Translations under genes and position numbers: made by a program
Shown: positions 43,725 to 51,555 of the stretch, one piece after another
Layout of the letters: each line of letters opens with the position of its first letter
Numbering within the stretch: position 1 is the stretch's first letter
The notes under the pieces: generated by a model
Told to the model about the DNA's origin: nothing
Databases searched by the model: none
Seen by the model: only the letters and a program-made list of their open reading frames with translations
Assembly (NCBI GenBank): GCA_001777915.1
Contig: MFFN01000001.1
Coordinates: forward strand, 1 to 64,000
Source of the DNA: Candidatus Edwardsbacteria bacterium RifOxyA12_full_54_48
GTDB taxonomy: Bacteria > Edwardsbacteria > AC1 > EtOH8
Direction of reading: 5' to 3'
Length of the DNA stretch: 64,000 nt

Positions 43725-46700
43725 ATATTTTCCAAAGAGATAAAAACCAGAAAACGGCCGCCGTCATGGAAAAGCCCGGCCATACCTATGAAAACCGGCT
43801 TTCGGAGAACGATCTTAATAACTATCTCACCAAGATCGGCCAGTTCACCGATCTGCTTCCGGCCATCATGGAGGGCATCAAGCAGCTTTCGGCGGCCGAC
43901 AATGTCCATCTGACCGTCATTCAGGAATTCCAGGATAAACTTACCGAGATATTCCGGGGACAGGAGGAGATCGCCGGATATTCCGCCATGGTGCTGGATA
44001 CCAGCCTGGATTACAACCAGGTGATCCTGGAGACCGAGGCGGTCCTCAAATCGCTGATAACATCCTTCGACCAATCGCTGGAACTTAACCGCCAACTGAC
44101 CATCGGCTTGGAGAGCCTGTCGGAGATATCCAAACAACTGCAGGACCTGGTGGCGGTGATGACCGAGATGTCCCTGGCCATCAGCCAGGTCTCCCGCAAC
44201 GCCGAGATAAAGGCCTTTCATGCCGGCACTGTGGGCCGGGGCTTCGGGGTGATCGCCGAGAACATGAACCTGCTGTCCCAGGAGCTGAGGAAAACCGCGG
44301 GGAAAGCCCCCGAGCTGGACTCATCCCTGAAGGAAAAGATCACCCGGGCCGTCCAGGGTTTAAGCCGGGCCAAGGACCTGGCGGCCAGCCTTAAGGAGAG
44401 CTCGACAGCCATGGAGGCCGAACTGTCGGATATCTACCAGGCCAACCAGCTGATAGTGCAGGGATTTCAGGAGATGCGCCGGCATTCAGACAGCCAGCAG
44501 GAGATAAAGGACCGGTTGCTGTCCGGCATTGCCGATATCAGCCAGATCACTGCAAATTTGGGCATAAGCCAGGAGGTGGTGGCCTCGGTGCTGACCACCG
44601 AGATGGCCAGCGTGGGGCAGATAGAGTTTGTCCGCGAGCAGCTGGAGACGGCCCGGGCGGTATGGCAGAAACGGCCCGCCCCTTCCATCCTGCGGGAGAT
44701 AGCCATAAAATTGAAACATCTCCAATCGGCCTTGGGGTCTTCCGTCAGCCACTGGCACGGCCTGCAGGAATCGGTCATCGGGCTTAAAAGCACCGCCCTG
44801 CAGGAGGAGAAGATCTCCACCCAGGTATGGGCCGAAATGGAACGGCTGTTCGGGGACATCGACGGATTGGGCAACGGGGTGCAGCAAGTAGTGCTGATGC
44901 TGGAGTCGGTGACCAGCCGGGCCGATGGCCTTCAGAAAAACCTGAAAATCTCCACCGAGAACCTGGGATTGCTCCGCAGCCTGCTGGATGAATTCAGGGC
45001 CACCAGCGCCGGCATCTCCCGGGACCTGGCCGAGCTTCAGGAGACCGGCCAGGGGATCCGTTCTTTTGCGGAGCAGGTCAAGCTGCTGGCCTTCTACTCG
45101 GCGGTAGAGGTGGCCGATATGGGGCAATGGACCAAGGAGCTGGAGCCGATAGTCTCCCAGACCAGAGGCCTGGCCCTGCAGGCCGAAAGCGATTCGGCCA
45201 AGATGACGCCGATGCTGGCGGAACTCCAGAAGCAGTTCCTGAACACCGTGTTGCTGCTGGACCGGAATATAGAAATGGTCGGCCTCAATTTGACCGATAT
45301 CTCGCAGGCCGATATCTCCCTGAACAAAGTGCTGGAGGAGACCGGAAGACTGTCCGCCATCGGGAGCAGCGCCAAGATCGGGATAGACGCCCAGGCGGCC
45401 GACCGCAACGGCCTGGTGGAGGTATATTCCCACTACGCCAACTCATTCCGGGCGGTCAGCAGCAACCTGGAGATGGTCCAGCGGCTGTTCAAACAGGCCC
45501 ATGAATCGTTGTTGGGCTTCGGGCAGATCGCCGGACAGCTGTTCGGCCAGATAGACGAACGGATCATAAAAGAGGATTTCGGCGGGGTATTGAAATTAAC
45601 CCTGCCCTCGGAGCCCCTGACCCTGGACCCGGCTATGAGGACCGACGCCACCTCCAATGAAGTGGTGGCCCAGATATACGAGGGCCTGGTGCAGTTCGAT
45701 GCCGGGGTCAACGTGCTGCCTGCCATCGCCACCCACTGGAGCATATCCGGCGACGGCCAGGAATGGACCTTCAATATCAAGAAAGGGGTCAAATTCCACA
45801 ACGGCAGGGAACTGACCTCCGATGATGTGAGATACACCCTGGAGAGGCTTTTGAGCCCGGGCCTGAATTCTCCCAACGCCTATTTCGTGGATATGATAGA
45901 GGGGGCGGCCGATTTCCGGGCCAGCCGGACCAATTCCGTCAAGGGGATCAGGATCATTGATTCCCACACCCTGATCATCCGGCTGGAATCGGCCTATATG
46001 CCCTTTCTGGCAAATCTGGCATCCTCGGTAACGGCCATTGTCCCCAAGGAGGAAGTGTTGAAGGCCGGGGACAATTTAAGCAGTAATCCCATCGGAACCG
46101 GTCCCTTTAAGTTTAAGGAATGGATACCCGGCAGTAAAATCGAGCTTGAAAGGTTCAACGACTATTACGAGCAGAAGGTCTCCCTGAGGGGGATCATTTA
46201 CCATATAAACATTTCCGATGACCAGCGGAGCGAAAAGCTGGAGCGCCGGGAGATAGACCAGCTGGAGGTCAGGGGCAAGGAGAGGGAGGCGATCTGCTCC
46301 CTGGGAAGCTGCCTGGTGGAAAAGCTTCCGGCCCTGAACATCCAGTATGTCTGCATAAACGTCAGCATGGCTACACCCTTCGTGGACAAGCGGGTGAGGC
46401 AGGCCCTGAACTATGCCATAAATAAGAACAACCTGATCGATGCCAGCAGCCTGCGGGCCGAGGCCACGGTGGCCAGGGGGGTTTTCCCGCCGGGACTGGC
46501 GGCCCACAACCCCGATCTGAAGGGATATGACTACAGCCCGGAAAAGACCAAAGCCCTGCTGGCCCAGGCCGGCTACGCCGGCGGCCTGCCGGGCGAATAT
46601 CTGATGGATATCCGGGACAACCGGGAGCAGATGGAGAGGGCCGAGATAATGATCAACGATTGCCGCAAGGCGGGCATAATGCTGAGGGCCAATCCCCTGC

Positions 46701-47077
46701 CCTGGAAGGAGCTGTTGGAGAGATCCTACGAAGGGCAGGCGGTCCTGTCGGTCCGGGGCTGGTCCTCCGATAACGGCGATCCCGACAATTTCCTCTATCC
46801 GCTGTTCCACTCCAAGAACTGGGGCCGGCCGGGGAATACCTCGTTCTATAGATCTTTGAAAGTAGACGAGATGCTGATCCGGGCCCTGGCGATGAGAAAC
46901 CCGGTGGAACGCCTGAATTTCTACCGGGAGATAGAGCGGCTGGTGGTGGAGGATGCCCCCTGGGTATTTCTCTACCATTCCATGAAATATACCGCCACCA
47001 ATCCTTACGTCCACGGCTGCCGGATCCGCCCCATGGGGGCGGCCCGGCTGAAGGACTGCTGGATGGAGACGGAATGA
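43721..47077 (+). CDS. MCP-like coiled-coil domain fused to a family-5 extracellular solute-binding domain
   Basis: 1118 residues. Residues about 1-600 are nearly all helical and contain two chemoreceptor-like hairpin tips: SRNAEIKAFHAGTVGRGFGV and IAENM at about 158-182, and FAEQVKLLAFYSAVEVADMG at about 447-466. Residues about 620-1118 are a SBP_bac_5 domain (LTLPSEPLTLDPAMRTDATS, WTFNIKKGVKFHNGRELTSDD). Family-5 binding proteins normally bind oligopeptides or nickel in the periplasm. No signal peptide, lipobox or membrane segment is seen, so it is predicted cytoplasmic. The start overlaps the murI stop. No kinase or CheW nearby. The role is unknown. Confidence 0.8.
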   Translation: MNIFQRDKNQKTAAVMEKPGHTYENRLSENDLNNYLTKIGQFTDLLPAIMEGIKQLSAADNVHLTVIQEFQDKLTEIFRGQEEIAGYSAMVLDTSLDYNQVILETEAVLKSLITSFDQSLELNRQLTIGLESLSEISKQLQDLVAVMTEMSLAISQVSRNAEIKAFHAGTVGRGFGVIAENMNLLSQELRKTAGKAPELDSSLKEKITRAVQGLSRAKDLAASLKESSTAMEAELSDIYQANQLIVQGFQEMRRHSDSQQEIKDRLLSGIADISQITANLGISQEVVASVLTTEMASVGQIEFVREQLETARAVWQKRPAPSILREIAIKLKHLQSALGSSVSHWHGLQESVIGLKSTALQEEKISTQVWAEMERLFGDIDGLGNGVQQVVLMLESVTSRADGLQKNLKISTENLGLLRSLLDEFRATSAGISRDLAELQETGQGIRSFAEQVKLLAFYSAVEVADMGQWTKELEPIVSQTRGLALQAESDSAKMTPMLAELQKQFLNTVLLLDRNIEMVGLNLTDISQADISLNKVLEETGRLSAIGSSAKIGIDAQAADRNGLVEVYSHYANSFRAVSSNLEMVQRLFKQAHESLLGFGQIAGQLFGQIDERIIKEDFGGVLKLTLPSEPLTLDPAMRTDATSNEVVAQIYEGLVQFDAGVNVLPAIATHWSISGDGQEWTFNIKKGVKFHNGRELTSDDVRYTLERLLSPGLNSPNAYFVDMIEGAADFRASRTNSVKGIRIIDSHTLIIRLESAYMPFLANLASSVTAIVPKEEVLKAGDNLSSNPIGTGPFKFKEWIPGSKIELERFNDYYEQKVSLRGIIYHINISDDQRSEKLERREIDQLEVRGKEREAICSLGSCLVEKLPALNIQYVCINVSMATPFVDKRVRQALNYAINKNNLIDASSLRAEATVARGVFPPGLAAHNPDLKGYDYSPEKTKALLAQAGYAGGLPGEYLMDIRDNREQMERAEIMINDCRKAGIMLRANPLPWKELLERSYEGQAVLSVRGWSSDNGDPDNFLYPLFHSKNWGRPGNTSFYRSLKVDEMLIRALAMRNPVERLNFYREIERLVVEDAPWVFLYHSMKYTATNPYVHGCRIRPMGAARLKDCWMETE

Positions 47078-47085
47078 AAATATAG

Positions 47086-48060
47086 ATGGCGATCCCCAGC
47101 GACATCACCGTATCCTCCCAGCAGACCCCGGTCCGGCTGGACCGGTATCTTATCTGCCAGGGCCTGAATATCTCCCGCAACCGGATACAGGGCCTGATCC
47201 AATCCGGCAACATCACCGTCAACGGCCGCCGGTCGGCCCCCTCCTATCTGGTCCGGCCCGGCGACCAGGTCCACCTCCGGCAGGAGACCGGACCCTTAAA
47301 AAGAGACCGGCCCCAGGCAGAGGACCTCCCGCTGGAGGTGGTGTTCGAGGACGGCGACCTGATGGTGGTCAACAAGCCGGCCGGTATGGTGGTCCATCCG
47401 GCGGCCGGCAATTACAGCGGGACGCTGGTCAACGCCCTGCTTCATCACTCCGATCAACTTTCGGATGCCGGAGACGGCCAGCGGCCCGGCATACTGCACC
47501 GGCTGGACAAGGACACCTCGGGTCTGCTGCTGGTGGCCAAGTCCGACCAGGCCCACGCCGTCCTGGCCCGGCAGATGGGGGCCCGCAAGATCACCCGGCG
47601 TTATCAGGCGCTGGCCTGGGGCCTGATGGCGGCGGCGGAGGGAACCATCAATGCCCCCATCGGCCGGTCCGCCTTCGACCGCAAGAAAATGGATGTCTCG
47701 GCCATCCGGGGCCGGAATGCAATCACCCATTACCGGGTGCTGGGAGAGTACAGGATAGCCAGCCATCTGGAGCTGAAGTTGGAGACCGGCCGCACCCATC
47801 AGATAAGGGTCCATCTCAAACATCTGGGGCATCCCATAGTGGGTGATATTACTTACGGCGGCACCGGAAAACAGGTGATAACAACTTTTGCCCGGCGCGA
47901 TCCCGGCTCGGCCGAAAGTATTCTGTCATCCATCGGCCGCCAAGCCCTGCATGCCGCGGTCCTGGGGTTCATCCACCCCGTCACCGGAAAATACCTGGAG
48001 TTTTCATCTCCGCTTCCGAACGATATCCAGGGGCTGATCAAAACCCTGAAAGCCCTTTAA
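47086..48060 (+). CDS. RluA-family pseudouridine synthase (RluD-like)
   Basis: 324 residues. An N-terminal S4 RNA-binding domain (VRLDRYLICQGLNISRNRIQ and GLIQSGNITVNG) is followed by the RluA catalytic domain. The catalytic aspartate lies in LHRLDKDTSGLLLVAKSDQA (about 143-146); KPAGMVVHPAAG and ETGRTHQIRVHLKHLGHP are other family blocks. Likely modifies uridines of large-subunit rRNA. It starts 8 bp after the fusion gene. Confidence 0.94.
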   Translation: MAIPSDITVSSQQTPVRLDRYLICQGLNISRNRIQGLIQSGNITVNGRRSAPSYLVRPGDQVHLRQETGPLKRDRPQAEDLPLEVVFEDGDLMVVNKPAGMVVHPAAGNYSGTLVNALLHHSDQLSDAGDGQRPGILHRLDKDTSGLLLVAKSDQAHAVLARQMGARKITRRYQALAWGLMAAAEGTINAPIGRSAFDRKKMDVSAIRGRNAITHYRVLGEYRIASHLELKLETGRTHQIRVHLKHLGHPIVGDITYGGTGKQVITTFARRDPGSAESILSSIGRQALHAAVLGFIHPVTGKYLEFSSPLPNDIQGLIKTLKAL

Positions 48061-48063
48061 CCC

Positions 48064-48093
48064 TTGACAAGCAGGATAATAAATTGGTATATT
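48064..48093 (+). promoter_or_regulatory. Sigma-70-like promoter of ompA-like gene
   Basis: TTGACA (48064-48069), 18-bp spacer, TATATT (48088-48093). The leader to the ATG at 48140 contains GGTAGGAGG. Confidence 0.6.
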
Positions 48094-48139
48094 TAAGCTT
48101 GTCATATTTTTGGCACAAATAACTGGTAGGAGGAATATC

Positions 48140-50182
48140 ATGAGGTTCATCAAAACGCTGACATTGTCGGCAATAATGTCTGCATTATTAATTGCTACCG
48201 GGCAGGCTTATAATCCGCCGGCCTTCGACGGAGGCTGCGGGACCTTCAAGGTCTCATCGGCCCGAACCCTGGGACGGGGAATGCTGGGAGTGGGCTTTTT
48301 GGAGTCGGACCTCTCCTCCCGGTCGCTGATAAAGGGCGATCTTCTTTTTCAAGGGGACACCATGACCGGAGGCAAAGGAGACCAGCACTACACGGCCTGG
48401 TCCCGGCTTTCAATAACCTATGCTCCGCTGGATTATTTTGAATTCTCCATCGCCCCGCGGATGTACGCGGTATATGACAAGCACTCCAACGTCGAAGGGG
48501 TCATCTCCGACCGGATCCGTTATGACGGCATCAACAACGACCTGGCAAAGTTCTGGCTGAGGGATCTGTTGATAAAGGTCAAAGGCAGTTATCCTTCCAA
48601 GGTTTATGGCCGGGCCAGATTTTCGTATGCCGTCGGCCTGGAGCCGTTTATTTCCATAGGCTTTCCCGGCACCACCGAATATATATATACCGACAATACC
48701 ACCTTGGCCGAGCAGCCGGACTCTTTTTTGGCCACCCATGGCTTCGGCAATCTGATCCCCCACAGCACCGATTTGGGAGCCAAGTTTTTGACCACTTTGT
48801 CTCTGGGCCCGGCCTCGCTGCACGGCAACATCGGGTATCTAAAAGCCGGCAGTGCCAAGCCAGCTTTTATGGTTGATTATTCCCAGCTGGTTCCTGCCCG
48901 GGACACCCTGCCGATGGATTCAACCGCCCGCCGGTGGTATGTGGATTCGGTGCTGATGGTGGATCCGGACAGCTGGACCCATCCCGCCAAGGAAACCACC
49001 GTGGTCAGGGAAAATCAGATACTTTGGGGTCTCGGACTGGAGATAGACGCCGGTCCTTATGTTACCTTCGTTCTTGAAGCCGGTGGAGAAAAACTCAGCG
49101 GTAAAAAGTCATTCTTCTACAACAGTCCGGCCAGGATCACCCCAGGTATCCGATTCAAGACCCCGGGCGGCTTCACCATCGACGGCGGCTGCGAGTTCAA
49201 AATGGGCAGCCACTCCTCGGCTCCGGAGTGGAACGCCCTGTTCGGCTTCTCGGTCTCCTCCCAGACCCTGGCCAAGGCCAAGCCGGTGCCCCAGGGGGTG
49301 ATCTCGGGCAAGGTGCTGATCGCCAACACCGATTCCCTTCTGATGGCCACCATCACCATGCCGGGCTACCTGGTGGACTCCGCCGGGCAGGCCAAACCGA
49401 TCCTGCAGAAGATAGACGGCAGCTTCTCCATCACCGTTCCTCCGGGAACCTACCGGATGAGGGTGTCGGCCGGAGACTCCTTCCTGTGGCAGGAGCGCCC
49501 GGCAATCGTGGCCGACGGCCAGACCCTGATGCTGGACTTTCCCGTCAAGCGTAAGGAATTCCCCAAGGGGACCATCACCGGAAAAGTGGTGGACAAGAAG
49601 ACCGGCAACCCCATGGGCGCCACATTATATTTCTACGGCCCGGATAGGAAGGCCATGGACAACCCGGCCACCAGCGATTTGCTGACCGGCATCTACAGCA
49701 TCCAGCTGCCTCCCAACATCTACAACATCCAGGCCCATGCCGAGGGCTACAACATCGAGACCGCCCCGGCCCCGGTCAACGACAAGCAGACCTTCATCCA
49801 GAACTTCGAGATGCGGATGATCCCCAAGAAGGGCGAGAAGGTGGTGCTATCCGGGATCAAGTTCCGTACCGGCAAGGCCGACATCATGGCCAGTTCAATG
49901 CTGATTCTTGACGGGGCCGCCAAGCTGCTGAAGGAGAATCCCACCATCAAGGTGGAGATCGGCGGGCATACCGACAGCCGGGGCAGCAGAGTCAGGAACC
50001 AGAAGCTTTCCGAGGCCAGGGCTTACTCGGTCCGCAATTACCTGATCAACAAGCATGGCATAGCCGGAGAACGGCTGACCGCGGTGGGCTACGGCGAGGA
50101 TATGCCGATGGAGACCAACAAGACGGTAAGGGGCCGGGCGGCCAACCGCCGGATAGAGTTCGTGGTGATGAGCCAGCAGTAA
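48140..50182 (+). CDS. OmpA-family outer-membrane protein with carboxypeptidase-regulatory-like repeats
   Basis: 680 residues from ATG 48140 (GGTAGGAGG at 48125-48133); a start at 48110 would lie upstream of that site. Signal peptide (IKTLTLSAIMSALLIATGQA), then a region with beta-barrel-like strands (about 25-380), two carboxypeptidase-regulatory-like (Ig-like) domains (about 390-560; GVISGKVLIANTDSLLMATI, GTITGKVVDKKTGNPMGATL) and a C-terminal OmpA peptidoglycan-binding domain (about 570-680; IKVEIGGHTDSRGS, NQKLSEARAYSVRNYL, AANRRIEFVV). It would anchor the outer membrane to the cell wall. Confidence 0.88.
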   Translation: MRFIKTLTLSAIMSALLIATGQAYNPPAFDGGCGTFKVSSARTLGRGMLGVGFLESDLSSRSLIKGDLLFQGDTMTGGKGDQHYTAWSRLSITYAPLDYFEFSIAPRMYAVYDKHSNVEGVISDRIRYDGINNDLAKFWLRDLLIKVKGSYPSKVYGRARFSYAVGLEPFISIGFPGTTEYIYTDNTTLAEQPDSFLATHGFGNLIPHSTDLGAKFLTTLSLGPASLHGNIGYLKAGSAKPAFMVDYSQLVPARDTLPMDSTARRWYVDSVLMVDPDSWTHPAKETTVVRENQILWGLGLEIDAGPYVTFVLEAGGEKLSGKKSFFYNSPARITPGIRFKTPGGFTIDGGCEFKMGSHSSAPEWNALFGFSVSSQTLAKAKPVPQGVISGKVLIANTDSLLMATITMPGYLVDSAGQAKPILQKIDGSFSITVPPGTYRMRVSAGDSFLWQERPAIVADGQTLMLDFPVKRKEFPKGTITGKVVDKKTGNPMGATLYFYGPDRKAMDNPATSDLLTGIYSIQLPPNIYNIQAHAEGYNIETAPAPVNDKQTFIQNFEMRMIPKKGEKVVLSGIKFRTGKADIMASSMLILDGAAKLLKENPTIKVEIGGHTDSRGSRVRNQKLSEARAYSVRNYLINKHGIAGERLTAVGYGEDMPMETNKTVRGRAANRRIEFVVMSQQ

Positions 50183-50200
50183 ACGGCTATCATCATGATC

Positions 50201-50239
50201 AAGGCGGAGGATGGAGACATCCTTCGCCTTTTTGTTATT
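50201..50239 (+). terminator. Intrinsic terminator after ompA-like gene
   Basis: AAGGCGGAGGATG pairs with CATCCTTCGCCTT (one mismatch), loop GAGA, then TTTGTTATTT. It starts 18 bases after the stop. Confidence 0.8.
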
Positions 50240-50259
50240 TTACATGCCAGCTTTTCAGG

Positions 50260-50289
50260 TTGACAATAACCCCGCAATTAGGCTATTAT
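50260..50289 (+). promoter_or_regulatory. Sigma-70-like promoter of the sugar-nucleotide operon
   Basis: TTGACA (50260-50265), 18-bp spacer, TATTAT (50284-50289). The predicted transcription start is near 50296; this leaves little room for the first ATG at 50308 and favours the second, at 50323. Confidence 0.6.
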
Positions 50290-50322
50290 TAACCATCTAT
50301 CAACCCGATGGTAATCAGTCAA

Positions 50323-51555
50323 ATGCATAATATCATCTTATACGAGGATCATCTGTATCCCGAGCTGTATCCCCTGACCTATCTCCGGCCGGTCTGGGAC
50401 TTGAAGTGCGGGGCTTTTTCGCTGAAACAGCGGATGGAAAAAGGCGTCAAGCCGGCAATCGTTCACCAATGGACCAGCCGGGAAAGGATCGCTTTTTCCG
50501 CCAGCCCGGCATTCGGCCAGGGGCCGGTGGTTCTGGTCAACGGGAGGGCCTTCATCTCCCAAAAGGATTTGTCCGCATTGCTGAAAGCCAAAGGGAAGGC
50601 GGCGGTCACCGGCGACGGCTTTATCGCCGCGCTGAAGCTGGACGATGCCTCGGGCATCGGGAAAATATTGTCCTCCGACCCGGATGAAAGCCTTTTGCTC
50701 AAGCTGGCCGAAGGGGCCAGGAGGATATCATCATCAGCAAAATTGTTCCGCCACCTGTGGGAGGTGGTGGAGCACAACGGACCGGCCATAGAACACGATG
50801 CCGGTTATTTCAAGAGCAGTTCCCTCCCAATGTCCAAAGGTTCATACCTGCTGGGGAAACGCAGCGATCTGAAATCATCCGCCAAGGCCGTCATCGAGCC
50901 GGGATCGGTCATAGACACCCGGCAGGGTCCGGTGATCATCGAAGCCGGGGCGGTGATCCGGCCCTTCAGCCGGATAGATGGGCCCTGCTACATCGGGCCG
51001 GATTGCCTGATAGACGGTGCCAAGCTCCGGCCCGGGGTTTCCGCCGGGCGGGGCTGCAAGCTGGCCGGGGAGATAGAGGCAACGGTGATCTTGGATTTCT
51101 CCAACAAACACCACGACGGATTTCTGGGCCACAGCTATCTGGGCAGCTGGGTGAACCTGGGGGCCCAGACCTGCAACTCCGATCTCAAGAACAACTACGG
51201 CAATATCATCGTCTGGGCCAACGATAAACATATCGATTCCGGCCGGATCAAGGCGGGCTGTTTCATCGGCGACCACAGCAAGACCGCCATCGGCACCATG
51301 ATCAACACCGGAACGGTGGTGGGGATCGGCTGCAACATCTTCGGCGGTCCGGTGAAAAAATACCTGCCATCCTTCAGCTGGGGCTGCAGCGACCTGTTCC
51401 ACGACCACAAGCTGGAGAAGGTCCTGGCCACCTGCCGGATGGTAATGGCCAGGAGAAAAATGGAGATGCCGGAGAGGGATGTCGAGCTGATGAAAAAGAT
51501 CTTTGAGGCTACGGCCCGGGACCGGGAAAATATATCCGGAGGGAAGCAGCGATGA
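50323..51555 (+). CDS. GlmU-like putative sugar nucleotidyltransferase / acetyltransferase
   Basis: 410 residues from ATG 50323; ATG 50308 is possible but close to the predicted transcription start. The N-terminal half (NIILYEDHLYPELYPLTYLR, PVWDLKCGAF) and the C-terminal left-handed beta-helix (VIEPGSVIDTRQGPVIIEAG, then FLGHSYLGSWVNLGAQTCNS) match the alternative bacterial GlmU group often annotated as UDP-GlcNAc diphosphorylase / GlcN-1-P acetyltransferase. The usual GxGxRM nucleotide loop is absent in that family. It overlaps the next gene by ATGA. Confidence 0.85.
   Translation: MHNIILYEDHLYPELYPLTYLRPVWDLKCGAFSLKQRMEKGVKPAIVHQWTSRERIAFSASPAFGQGPVVLVNGRAFISQKDLSALLKAKGKAAVTGDGFIAALKLDDASGIGKILSSDPDESLLLKLAEGARRISSSAKLFRHLWEVVEHNGPAIEHDAGYFKSSSLPMSKGSYLLGKRSDLKSSAKAVIEPGSVIDTRQGPVIIEAGAVIRPFSRIDGPCYIGPDCLIDGAKLRPGVSAGRGCKLAGEIEATVILDFSNKHHDGFLGHSYLGSWVNLGAQTCNSDLKNNYGNIIVWANDKHIDSGRIKAGCFIGDHSKTAIGTMINTGTVVGIGCNIFGGPVKKYLPSFSWGCSDLFHDHKLEKVLATCRMVMARRKMEMPERDVELMKKIFEATARDRENISGGKQR

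Noticed and set aside
43721-47077. Two adjacent genes read as one because of a missed stop
   Set aside because: The frame is continuous, the linker near residue 600 has no internal ribosome site or start followed by a signal peptide, and base composition does not change.
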